This document shows, piece after piece, positions 34,268 through 42,417 of a stretch of DNA of 64,000 nucleotides; the stretch's first letter is position 1, and each line of letters starts with the position of its first letter. Origin of the DNA: Saliphagus infecundisoli. Lineage in GTDB: Archaea; Halobacteriota; Halobacteria; Halobacteriales; Natrialbaceae. Location: positions 429,672-493,671 of the forward strand of contig NZ_JAIWHV010000002.1 in assembly GCF_020177375.1 (NCBI RefSeq), written 5' to 3'. Position numbers and translations under genes: made by a program. Under the pieces are notes generated by a model, which saw nothing but the letters and a program-made list of their open reading frames with translations, ran no database searches and was not told the origin of the DNA.

Positions 34268-34696
34268 TCACTCAGTCCACTTCCGGTTTGGTTTCCAGCC
34301 GGATACTTCACCTGCCGATATGATGTGTGCGGTCATGTACAGAAGAGTAGCCAGGAGTCCGCCGGTTCCAATGCCATGAAGGAGGGAGTTCGGGACTGCC
34401 TCTATCCGGTATGTGATCGCGACTCCGATAGCAAACAGAATAATGGCAGTTGCTCGCCCAGCAGCGCCGATCTCTCTGAACCACTGTCCGATTCGGGTGC
34501 CTAACGCCGTCGTGGATGCCGGGCCGAGCGCGACGGCAAACGTAAGAAATCCGATACCTACCCCAGGGATCGACATCGTCGACGGGGAGAGAAGATTTAG
34601 GGTAGTTGTAATAGCGATGAGAAGGCCGATAATGACCTCCGTCCACGTCGGCGGCCTCTCCGGGATCCCGGACAGCACCCAGCCCGTCCAGTTCAT
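34268..34696 (-). CDS. Orphan four-helix membrane protein
   Basis: 142 residues, about four membrane helices (VIIGLLIAITTTLNLL, GIGFLTFAVALGPASTTAL, ATAIILFAIGVAITYRI, GTGGLLATLLYMTAHII) and a basic end. No family recognised. The base composition is lower in G+C than the neighbours and the protein is not acidic, so it may have been acquired. AT-rich upstream sequence (AAGATAATTCAAAT at about 34700-34715 on the minus strand) offers a TATA box. It lies between the stem-loop region and the F420-dehydrogenase-like gene and shares a strand with the latter but not an obvious operon. Confidence 0.6.
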   Translation of the reverse strand: MNWTGWVLSGIPERPPTWTEVIIGLLIAITTTLNLLSPSTMSIPGVGIGFLTFAVALGPASTTALGTRIGQWFREIGAAGRATAIILFAIGVAITYRIEAVPNSLLHGIGTGGLLATLLYMTAHIISAGEVSGWKPNRKWTE

Positions 34697-34748
34697 GTTC
34701 TACTATTTGAATTATCTTTGGAAAAGTGTTTGGAAACTCACGCTATCT

Positions 34749-34783
34749 GGCTTCTCACCGCCGCTCACAACGGGCGAGAAGCC
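34749..34783. terminator. Stem-loop downstream of the F420-dehydrogenase-like gene
   Basis: GGCTTCTC (34749-34756) pairs with GAGAAGCC (34776-34783). On the minus strand the stem follows the stop of the 34860-36557 gene by about 75 bases and precedes AT-rich sequence (AGATAGCGTGAGTTTCC), so a terminator is plausible. Confidence 0.4.
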
Positions 34784-34859
34784 GATTGATGGATCCGTAC
34801 CTGTACGAGGGAGAACTCGACTGGTGCCACGGCGTGAGTGGACTCCGATCGACGAGCGC

Positions 34860-36557
34860 TCAGTGCCCCGTATCGTGGGGATTGAGCGCGGTCCCGTAGT
34901 TCTCGGCGTGGTCGGTGTAGTCGATGAACCGCGGCGCGTCGGGGTCGAACGGCCGCTGCAGGCTCTCGAAGGCCTTCTTCTTGTCCCAGCTCTGGAGGCC
35001 GCCGATCGCGCCGCGGTCCTCCAGGTCGTGGTAGTCCAGGTTCGGCTCGGTGAGCTCCCAGGCGTTCATTCCTTGCTCGGTTCGGACGATCACGCTCGAG
35101 TACTCGTCCGAGGAGCCGACGGAGCCAACGGTGATGTCGGCGGCGTAGCCCGTGAAGTCCGCACACTCGTCACAGCCCTTGAGGGCGGCGTCGTGGAAGT
35201 TCTCGATGTCCTCCTCTACGATCATCTCGCCGTCGTGGCCGTAGACCATCATCTTCCCGTGGAGGACGTCCATCTTGCCGATCTCGTCGGGAGAGATGCC
35301 GCGTTGCTCCTCTAACATCTCGCCCATCAGGCTGTGGTAGTTGAAGTTCTTCGTACACATCAGCGCGATCGTATAATCGACGGCACGAACGCCCTCGTTC
35401 TGTTTCTGGTAGTCCCACTCGAAGTCCTGGAGCGCGCGGATCCCCTCGATCTCACAGGGGGTGCCCACGAGCGCGAGGCTCATCTCGTCCCAGGACTTGT
35501 CGGGGAGCTTGTGCTCCCACTTCGAGAGGTCGAGGTTGCCAAGCGCCATCGTCTGGTTGTAGATGGTGCCGGCGTTCTCGATCAGGTCCTCGTGGCTCGT
35601 CGCGAGGTAGCTCTCGGCCTTCCAGGCCTCCTCGTCGCTCTCGGTCGCGATCAGGGCGCCGTCGATCTCGCCCTTCTCGAGCAGCGTCGAGAGCACGCCG
35701 GTGACGACGCCGCCGTCCTGAGCCCCGTCGGTCCAGTCGTCCTCGACCTTCGCTGAGAACTCCGTGATCGGATCGCCCGCGCCCTTGACGTTGTCGTCGC
35801 CGCCGGTGATCTTCCACTGGCGCTCGTACCGGAGTCCGCCACGGGGACAGAAGTCCCAACAGAGCGAACAGCCGGTACACATTTTCACTAACTCGGGCAG
35901 GTCGTCGTCGCCGATCCCGATCGAGTCGGAGGGACAGGCTGCGACGCAGGTCCCACACTGGATACACCGGCCCTCGTCGATGACGGCCTCGTCGAGTTCC
36001 ATGAACCAGGTCTTCTCGTCGGGCGTCTCGATGTCGTTCATCTGCGACCGGATCGAGTAGTCGGGGGTGTCGAGGGAGACGCCCTCGGGAACGCCGATGC
36101 GGGGCGTCGGGTCCGTCCCCTCGATGTCCTGACTCGTCCCCTCGGCGGCGGGTTCGGTGAATTTGAGGTCACCCAGCGAGCCGTTCTCGTCGACGTTGGC
36201 GACGCCGCCGCCGTCCGTGACGGGCTGCTTCTGCTCGGTTTGGGCTCCACAGGTGCAGGTCTGGGGCGAGCAGCTCTCGCTCTCGTCGTCAGCGTGATCG
36301 TGTCCGTGATCGTGGCCACCGTGACCGCCCTGCTGGGCGTCGAACGCCTTCGACGGCGCGTCGGCGCCCTGGTGGTCGTGGCTGCGCGCACTCTGGGTCG
36401 GCGGTACGCTCACGTTCTCGTCGTCCTCTCCGACGTCAGGAACGCCGGGGAACGCTCGCTCTTCCGAGGACTCGCTGCGCTCGTCCTCGCGGCTCGCGGC
36501 TCCGCCGCTCGCTTCCTTCGAGGGCTCACTGCGTTCGCCCTCGCTATCAGTCCCCAT
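34860..36557 (-). CDS. F420 hydrogenase/dehydrogenase beta subunit-type Fe-S flavoprotein
   Basis: 565 residues. Regions in order: a polar N terminus (1-70), a His-rich stretch at 79-89 (GGHGGHDHGHDH with neighbours) followed by Cys96, Cys101, Cys103, a two-cluster ferredoxin domain (Cys198, 201, 204, 208 and Cys227, 230, 233, 237), then the FrhB/FpoF-type F420- and FAD-binding domain (about 255-560; LVGTPCEIEGIRALQ, CTKNFNYHSLMGEML, GCDECADFTGYAADI, SVGSSDEYSSVIVRT). Such subunits move electrons between F420H2, FAD and Fe-S clusters. It overlaps the siroheme reductase gene by 11 bases, so it probably feeds or draws electrons from it. Start at 36557 or 36566. Confidence 0.88.
   Translation of the reverse strand: MGTDSEGERSEPSKEASGGAASREDERSESSEERAFPGVPDVGEDDENVSVPPTQSARSHDHQGADAPSKAFDAQQGGHGGHDHGHDHADDESESCSPQTCTCGAQTEQKQPVTDGGGVANVDENGSLGDLKFTEPAAEGTSQDIEGTDPTPRIGVPEGVSLDTPDYSIRSQMNDIETPDEKTWFMELDEAVIDEGRCIQCGTCVAACPSDSIGIGDDDLPELVKMCTGCSLCWDFCPRGGLRYERQWKITGGDDNVKGAGDPITEFSAKVEDDWTDGAQDGGVVTGVLSTLLEKGEIDGALIATESDEEAWKAESYLATSHEDLIENAGTIYNQTMALGNLDLSKWEHKLPDKSWDEMSLALVGTPCEIEGIRALQDFEWDYQKQNEGVRAVDYTIALMCTKNFNYHSLMGEMLEEQRGISPDEIGKMDVLHGKMMVYGHDGEMIVEEDIENFHDAALKGCDECADFTGYAADITVGSVGSSDEYSSVIVRTEQGMNAWELTEPNLDYHDLEDRGAIGGLQSWDKKKAFESLQRPFDPDAPRFIDYTDHAENYGTALNPHDTGH
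36521..36545. repeat. Hairpin repeat copy C inside a coding sequence
   Basis: CGAGGGC and GCCCTCG flank a TCACTGCGTTC loop; read on the minus strand the loop is GAACGCAGTGA, the same core as copies A and B. It lies within codons 5-12 of the F420-dehydrogenase-like gene, contributing residues around GERSEPS. Confidence 0.5.
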
Positions 36558-38247
36558 GGGCAACACCTCGCGTAACGGGGGCGTCTGCCTGGCGCATCAC
36601 GTCCCGGAGCCGGTCGTTGTCCACTCGCCGACACCACTCGTAGAAGCGTTCGCCCTCGGTCCGCTCGTCGGCATACGCCTCGAAGAGCTGCTCGATTGCC
36701 GGGATGACGGCACCGGCGGGGACGGCGGTCTCGACCCAGTCGAGGAACTCGTTGTCCGCGCCGAGCGCGCCGCCCAGCCCGAAGTCCATTCCCTCGACGA
36801 TGTTGTCGCCCTCGGCATTGGGGCTGTGTTCGTCTTCCAGCTTGACCGTCTCCCCTCGGAAGCCGATGTCGGCGATCTGTGGCTGGGCACAGGAGGCCGA
36901 ACAGCCCGACATGTGGGTCCGGACGACGTCGATCTCGTCGGGGACGTCGATGCGCTCGTCGAGTTCGCGGGCCCAGCGCTTGGTCCGCTTTTTGGTCTCG
37001 ATGATCGCGTAGTTACAGAACTCGTTGCCCGTACAGCCGACGGCACCTCTCGAAAACGGGCCGGGGTCGGGCTGGTACTCCCGGGCGAACGGCTCCGCCA
37101 GGAGGTCCTCGACGTTCTCCTCGGGGATGTGCGTGATGAGGAAGTTCTGATCCGTCGCGAGCCGGACCGATGCCTCGTCGGTGCCGTACTTCTTTGCGGC
37201 GCGGGCGGCCTCGGCGAACTCGTCGCCGCCCATCCGGCCGGCGATCACGTTGAAGCCGACGTACTGCAGCCCCTCCTCTTTCTGGTCGTGGACGCCGACG
37301 TGGTCGCCCCGGTAGCCCGTCGTCAGCCCCTCGCCCGCGGTCGGGAGATCGACGGTACAGCGGTCGCGGACGGCCTCCTCGAACTTCTCGGGGCCGACCT
37401 GCTCGACGAGGTAGCGCATTCGACAGACGCCGCGGTTGTGCCGGTCGCCGAGTTCCTTGAACGTCTGGGCGACCGCACGACAGAACTCCACCGTGTCCTC
37501 GGGTGGGATGAAGACGTCGACGTTCGAGGCCATTCGTGGACCGTCGGACAGCCCGCCGCCGAGGCGGGCGTGGAAGCCGTAGTACTGCTGGCCGTCGATC
37601 TCCTTGCGAGCGGGGACCAGCCCGACGTCGTTGATCTGGGACTGGGCGCAGTCGTGGGTACAGCCCGTGATCGTCATCTTGAACTTGCGGGGGAGGTTGG
37701 CGTACTCCCGATTCTCGGTGAAGAACTCCGAGACGGCGTCGATGACGGGCTGGGCGTCGAAACACTCGTGGTCGTCGAGGCCGGCGGCGGGACAGCCGAG
37801 CACGTTTCTCGCCGAATCGCCACAGCCCTGGATCGTCGTCAGCCCGACCTCCTCGTATCGCTCCCACATCTCGGGGACGTCCTCGACCTCGATCCAGTGT
37901 TTCTGGATGTCCTGGCGGGTCGTGATGTCGAGGTAGGCGTCGCCCCAGAGTTCGTTCTGTTCGGCGCCGCCGTGTTCCTCGGGCGCGGTAGCGAGGTCGT
38001 CGGTGACCTCGCCGATGACCTCGGCCTGTTCGGGCGTGAGGTATCCACCGGGGACCTTCGTGCGGACCATGAAGAAGTCGTCCTGTTTCTGGGTGTACAT
38101 CCCGGCCCACTTCAGGCGCTCCCACTCGCCGCCGCCGGCCTCCTCCTCGATCTCGGCGAACGAGAGGCCCTCGTCGGCGTACCCCTGGAGGTCCTCGATG
38201 ACGTCGAGGGGATGTTTCTCCTGTTTGTGTTGCTCGACCGTGTTCAC
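36547..38247 (-). CDS. Siroheme nitrite/sulfite reductase
   Basis: 566 residues of the ferredoxin-type nitrite/sulfite reductase family, catalysing six-electron reduction of nitrite to ammonium or sulfite to sulfide. Two ferredoxin-like repeats (MVRTKVPGGYLTPEQ; ITHIPEENVEDLL) alternate with siroheme domains. The coupled siroheme/4Fe-4S ligands are Cys405-x5-Cys411 (GCTGNEFC) and Cys449-x3-Cys453 (GCSASC). I chose the GTG at 38247 (VNTVEQHKQEKHPLD), since the frame upstream is basic and unlike haloarchaeal protein. No nitrate transporter or sulfate-assimilation genes are adjacent, so nitrite versus sulfite is open. Overlaps the F420-dehydrogenase-like gene. Confidence 0.9.
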   Translation of the reverse strand: MNTVEQHKQEKHPLDVIEDLQGYADEGLSFAEIEEEAGGGEWERLKWAGMYTQKQDDFFMVRTKVPGGYLTPEQAEVIGEVTDDLATAPEEHGGAEQNELWGDAYLDITTRQDIQKHWIEVEDVPEMWERYEEVGLTTIQGCGDSARNVLGCPAAGLDDHECFDAQPVIDAVSEFFTENREYANLPRKFKMTITGCTHDCAQSQINDVGLVPARKEIDGQQYYGFHARLGGGLSDGPRMASNVDVFIPPEDTVEFCRAVAQTFKELGDRHNRGVCRMRYLVEQVGPEKFEEAVRDRCTVDLPTAGEGLTTGYRGDHVGVHDQKEEGLQYVGFNVIAGRMGGDEFAEAARAAKKYGTDEASVRLATDQNFLITHIPEENVEDLLAEPFAREYQPDPGPFSRGAVGCTGNEFCNYAIIETKKRTKRWARELDERIDVPDEIDVVRTHMSGCSASCAQPQIADIGFRGETVKLEDEHSPNAEGDNIVEGMDFGLGGALGADNEFLDWVETAVPAGAVIPAIEQLFEAYADERTEGERFYEWCRRVDNDRLRDVMRQADAPVTRGVAHGD

Positions 38248-38641
38248 GCGAACCACCCTGTTCGCGTGGGCTCGAAAGCGCCCGCTCTTCCGGCGTTCAT
38301 GGATTGTCTCCCCCCTCGGCGGGGATGGCCGTTTCGGAATCGATCGACTGGGCGGTCGGTAGATCCATCTTAGAGGTGTAGTACGCTCCACGACCTATAC
38401 GGGCGCGCAAAGGGGCGAACACTGACGTGACTGGGATACACCGGCAATCGGTGCCGGTATCGTCGCCCCGTCCGGTCCCGGGCCCTTCGAGAGGCGACGG
38501 ATCGGGCAGGATCCCCGCGAACGGGCTCCCTCGTCCGGAGACGACGGGGCAATACTTGCCCGTAGTCGGGCACGGCGGTCCGTGGGTCGCGGGCTCACCC
38601 CTTCGAAAGGTATAGGGGTCTCATCCGACCAGGACTAGGCA
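38248..38641. promoter_or_regulatory. 394-base divergent promoter region between the siroheme reductase gene and leuS
   Basis: No gene is seen. It carries the leuS promoter at its right end and presumably the reductase promoter at its left. Two compact stems lie between, ACCGGC/GCCGGT (38440-38445 with 38453-38458) and GGGCAA-TAC-TTGCCC (38547-38561). Their position makes them candidate operators or 5'-leader structures. Confidence 0.45.
38602..38616 (+). promoter_or_regulatory. BRE/TATA promoter of leuS
   Basis: TTCGAAAGG (BRE-like) leads into TATAGG at 38611-38616, 26-31 bases before the ATG at 38642; a leaderless transcript is expected. Confidence 0.55.
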
Positions 38642-41341
38642 ATGAGCGCCGACGGCTACGACCACGAGACGGTCGAGCGACGCTGGCAGGAGGCGTGGGC
38701 CGACGCCGACGTCTACCGGACGCCCGACGACGCGACGGACCCCGCCTACGTCCTCGGGATGTACCCCTACCCCTCCGGCGAACTCCACATGGGCCACGTC
38801 CGCAACTACACCATCACCGACGCCTACGCCCGCTACCTCCGGATGTCCGGCGAGGAGGTGCTCCACCCGATGGGGTGGGACGCCTTCGGATTACCCGCCG
38901 AAAACGCCGCGAAAGAACGCGACACGAACCCCCGCGAGTGGACCGAGGAGTGCATCGCTCGCATGAAAGGTCAGATGGAGTCGATGGGCTTTGGCTACGA
39001 CTGGGAGCGGGAGATCACGACCTGCGAACCCGACTACTTCCGGTGGAACCAGTGGCTGTTCTCGCGCTTTCACGAGGAGGGGCTGGTCTCCCGGCGGGAC
39101 GCCGAGGTCAACTGGTGTCCGAGCTGTGAAACCGTCCTCGCCGACGAGCAGGTCGAACTCGAGGACGGGGTCGAGATCTGCTGGCGGTGTGATACGCCCG
39201 TCACCCAGCGGGAACTCTCCCAGTGGTTCCTCGAGATCACCCGGTACGCCGACGAACTCCTGGACGCCATCGACGGCCTCGAGGGGTGGCCCGACCCGGT
39301 TCGGGGGATGCAGCGAAACTGGATCGGCCGCCAGTACGGCACCCGCCTGCCGTTCGAGATCGGCGAGGCGCCCGGCGCCTCGGACGAGGATGATACGGGG
39401 AGCACGGAGTACGGCACCGTCGAGGCGTTTACGACCCGCGCGGACACCGTCTTCGGCGCGACGTTCTTCGCGCTGGCGCCCGACCACCCGATCAGCGAGA
39501 CGGTCGCCGAGGACGACCCCGAGGTTCGCCGGTTCGTCGAGGAGGAGGCCGACCCCGAAGGGGACGAACCCAACGGCGTCCGGACTGATCTGACGGCGAC
39601 GAACCCCGTCACCGGCGAGGAGCTTCCGGTGTTCGTCGCCGACTTCGTCCTCTCGGACGTCGGGACGGGCGCCCTGATGGGCGTCCCGGGCCACGACGAC
39701 CGCGACCACGCCTTCGCCGAGAAGAGGGACGTTCCCATCGAGCCCGTGGTGGCTCCCGTACCCGACGACTGGAACCCCGATTCGGGAACCGTGCCCGACG
39801 CGCCCGACGTGAGCGAGTCCGCGTTCACCGACGACGGCGTGCTGGTGAACTCCGAGGAGTACATCGGCCTCGAGAGCGAGGCGGCCCGCGAACGGATCAC
39901 CGCCGACACCGAGGGCGCCGAGGAGGCGACCCAGTACCGGCTCCGGGACTGGGGGATCTCCCGCCAGCGCTACTGGGGGACGCCGATTCCGGTCGTCCAC
40001 TGCGAGTCGTGCGGTCCCGTGATGGTTCCCGACGAGGACCTGCCCGTCGAGTTGCCCGAGTTCGTCAACACCACCGGGAATCCCCTCGACGCGGCCGAGG
40101 AGTGGAAGGAAACGACCTGTCCCGACTGCGGGGCGGAGGCCGAACGGGAGACCGACACGATGGACACGTTCGTCGACTCTTCGTGGTATTTCCTCAGGTA
40201 CGTCTCGCCCGACATAGAGAGCGCCCCCTTCGACGTCGAACGGGCCAACGACTGGATGCCCGTCGATCAGTACGTCGGCGGGATCGAACACGCTGTGATG
40301 CATCTGCTGTACTCGCGCTTTTTCACGAAGGTGCTCGCCGACCACGAGGGTCTCGAACATCGGGAGCCCTTCACGGACTATCTCGCCCAGGGGATGGTGC
40401 TGCTCGACGGGTCGAAGATGTCGAAGTCGAAGGGAAACGTCGTCTCTCCCCAGGAGATCGTTGCGGAGTACGGCGCCGACACCGCCCGGCTGTTCATGAT
40501 GCAGGCCGCCCAGCCGGAGCGCGACTTCGACTGGAGCGAGGAGGGCGTCCGCTCGACGCACGCCTTCCTGAATCGGTTGCGCGGGATGGTCGAGTCGTTC
40601 GTGGAGGACGACCCCGACGGGGACGACGACGCGGTCGCAAGCTACGTCGAAAGCGAGATAGCGGCGACGGTCGCCATCGCCACCGAGGAGTACGAGGAAC
40701 TGACGTTCAACCGGGCGACCCGGGAGGCCCAGGACCTGGTTCGAACGCTGCGCCAGTACGCCGACTACACCGAACCCCACGCGGAGACCTACGAGCGCGG
40801 GCTCGCCGCCGTCGTCCGGCTGCTCGCGCCCGTCGCCCCCCATCTGACCGAGGAGCTCCACGACGAACTCGGCGGGGAGGGATTCGTCGCCGAGGCCGAC
40901 TGGCCCGACAGCGACGCCGACCGCGAGCACGCAGAGCACCGGCGTCGCCTCGTCGAGAACACCCGCGGGGACGTCCGCGACATAATCGAGGTCGCCGGCA
41001 TCGACGACCCCGAACGGATCGAACTCGCGGTCGCGCCCGACTGGACGTACCGTGCCCTCGAGGTCGCCCTCGAGTCGGAGTCGCCGAACCTGATCGGCGA
41101 CCTGATGGGAGTCGAGGAGATCCGCGAACACGGCGACGCGGCCGCCGACTACGGCCAGGACCTCCAGGCGGGACGCGAGGCCTTAGAGCCGACGCTCGCA
41201 CGAGAGGAGGAACGCGCAGCCCTCGAGTCGGCGGCCTGGCTGATCGAACGCGAGTTCGACGCGCCCGTCCGTGTCGTCGACGCCGACCCCGACGCCGGTG
41301 ACGCCGAACCCGGTCGGCCGGCGATCGAGATCGTCGAGTGA
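38642..41341 (+). CDS. leuS: Leucyl-tRNA synthetase, bacterial type
   Basis: 899 residues, class Ia. HMGH at 49-52 in YPYPSGELHMGHVRNYTI, a CP1 editing domain (about 230-430; TRADTVFGATFFALAPDHP and GVPGHDDRDHAFAEKRD), a zinc-type Cys set CPSCE...CWRCD, KMSKS in GSKMSKSKGNVVSP at about 597-601, and an anticodon domain at the end. The N-terminal motif, the WDAFGLPAENAAKE segment and the size match bacterial LeuRS, not the archaeal/eukaryotic form (PYVNG...HVGH), so ancestral transfer from bacteria is inferred. All catalytic parts are present. Confidence 0.96.
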   Translation: MSADGYDHETVERRWQEAWADADVYRTPDDATDPAYVLGMYPYPSGELHMGHVRNYTITDAYARYLRMSGEEVLHPMGWDAFGLPAENAAKERDTNPREWTEECIARMKGQMESMGFGYDWEREITTCEPDYFRWNQWLFSRFHEEGLVSRRDAEVNWCPSCETVLADEQVELEDGVEICWRCDTPVTQRELSQWFLEITRYADELLDAIDGLEGWPDPVRGMQRNWIGRQYGTRLPFEIGEAPGASDEDDTGSTEYGTVEAFTTRADTVFGATFFALAPDHPISETVAEDDPEVRRFVEEEADPEGDEPNGVRTDLTATNPVTGEELPVFVADFVLSDVGTGALMGVPGHDDRDHAFAEKRDVPIEPVVAPVPDDWNPDSGTVPDAPDVSESAFTDDGVLVNSEEYIGLESEAARERITADTEGAEEATQYRLRDWGISRQRYWGTPIPVVHCESCGPVMVPDEDLPVELPEFVNTTGNPLDAAEEWKETTCPDCGAEAERETDTMDTFVDSSWYFLRYVSPDIESAPFDVERANDWMPVDQYVGGIEHAVMHLLYSRFFTKVLADHEGLEHREPFTDYLAQGMVLLDGSKMSKSKGNVVSPQEIVAEYGADTARLFMMQAAQPERDFDWSEEGVRSTHAFLNRLRGMVESFVEDDPDGDDDAVASYVESEIAATVAIATEEYEELTFNRATREAQDLVRTLRQYADYTEPHAETYERGLAAVVRLLAPVAPHLTEELHDELGGEGFVAEADWPDSDADREHAEHRRRLVENTRGDVRDIIEVAGIDDPERIELAVAPDWTYRALEVALESESPNLIGDLMGVEEIREHGDAAADYGQDLQAGREALEPTLAREEERAALESAAWLIEREFDAPVRVVDADPDAGDAEPGRPAIEIVE

Positions 41342-41426
41342 GTCGCGAACGAGGACCTGAACCCTTTTATCTGCCCGTCGTCTCCCCGCTGGTAATGGTT
41401 CGAACGACCCGCGGGAGGTGGGAGCG

Positions 41427-42410
41427 ATGACGACCGACGTGACCGAGATCACGGTCATCGGGGACGACGACACGGGACTGATCGCCCGAGTGACGAGCCT
41501 CCTCTTCGAGCGCGGGATCAACATCGAGGACCTGGATCAGGCGGTCAGGGAGGGCGTCTTCCGGATGTACCTCGCGGTCGACACCTCCGACATGGTCTGT
41601 ACGGAGGACACGCTCCGGGCCGACCTCCAGGAACTCGGCGACGACCTCGGACTCGACGTCCAGGTCCGCTTTCCGGCCGACCGCGAGAGCCAGCAGATCG
41701 CCGTCCTCGCGACCAAGGAGAGCCACTGTCTTGAGGCGCTGTTCGAGGCGTGGGCCAACGGCGACCTCGGGGCGGACATCGGCGTCGTCATCGCCAACCA
41801 CGACGACCTCCGGCCCCTCGCCGAACACTACGACGTCCCCTTCCACGACATCGGGTCCGAGAGCGGCGCCCAGAACGAGGAGCGCCTCCTCTCGCTGCTC
41901 GCCGAGTACGACGCCGACCTGATCGTGCTGGCGCGCTACATGCGGATCCTCAGCCCGAACGTCGTCTTCCGGTACGAGGACCGCATCATCAACGTCCACC
42001 CCTCCTTGCTGCCGGCGTTCCCCGGCGCCGAGGCCTACCGCCAGGCCGTCGAAGAGGGGGTCCGGGTCGCAGGGGTCACCGCCCACTACGTCACCACGGA
42101 TCTTGATCAGGGGCCGATCATCACCCAGCGGGCGTTCGACGTCCCTGACGACGCCGACCTGGGCGAGATGAAACGCCGCGGCCAGCCCCTCGAGGCCGAT
42201 GCCCTGCTCGAGGCGGTCCGGCTCCACCTGAACGGCGACGTCTCGGTCCACCGCGGTCGGACGACGGTCCGGGAGGGTGAAGGAGAGTACCAGCTCGGCC
42301 TGCACGAAGAGCACCGCGAACTCGTTCCCGACCGGCCGGTCGACGGGCTCGCAAGCGCGGTCGGCTCGTCCGACGACGGCGATACCCCGAAGGACGCGGC
42401 CGGCGACTGA
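41427..42410 (+). CDS. purU: Formyltetrahydrofolate deformylase PurU
   Basis: 327 residues. An N-terminal ACT domain (about 8-85; ITVIGDDDTGLIARVTSLL) for regulation and a C-terminal formyltransferase domain with FHDIGSESGAQNEERLL, the catalytic NVHPSLLPAFPG near 189-200 and VTAHYVTTDLDQGPII. It hydrolyses 10-formyltetrahydrofolate to formate and tetrahydrofolate, supplying formate for purine synthesis. The last 45 residues are an acidic extension. A GGGAGGTG Shine-Dalgarno lies 8 bases before ATG 41427, which fixes the start. It follows leuS by about 85 bases. Confidence 0.92.
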   Translation: MTTDVTEITVIGDDDTGLIARVTSLLFERGINIEDLDQAVREGVFRMYLAVDTSDMVCTEDTLRADLQELGDDLGLDVQVRFPADRESQQIAVLATKESHCLEALFEAWANGDLGADIGVVIANHDDLRPLAEHYDVPFHDIGSESGAQNEERLLSLLAEYDADLIVLARYMRILSPNVVFRYEDRIINVHPSLLPAFPGAEAYRQAVEEGVRVAGVTAHYVTTDLDQGPIITQRAFDVPDDADLGEMKRRGQPLEADALLEAVRLHLNGDVSVHRGRTTVREGEGEYQLGLHEEHRELVPDRPVDGLASAVGSSDDGDTPKDAAGD

Positions 42411-42417
42411 CCCGGTG

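Noticed and set aside
33733..34323. Plus-strand 196-codon frame within the stem-loop region, considered as a TnpB remnant
   Set aside because: I could not find the TnpB zinc-finger Cys residues or the DDE/RuvC motifs in any frame, so a tnpB gene is not called; only an element-end origin is left as a possibility.
36556..38373. A 605-codon open frame on the plus strand opposite the siroheme reductase
   Set aside because: GC-rich haloarchaeal genes leave long open antisense frames. This one has no domain, and the minus-strand gene has every catalytic residue of a known family.
38891..41131. A 746-codon minus-strand frame over leuS
   Set aside because: Shadow of leuS; no domain and no promoter.
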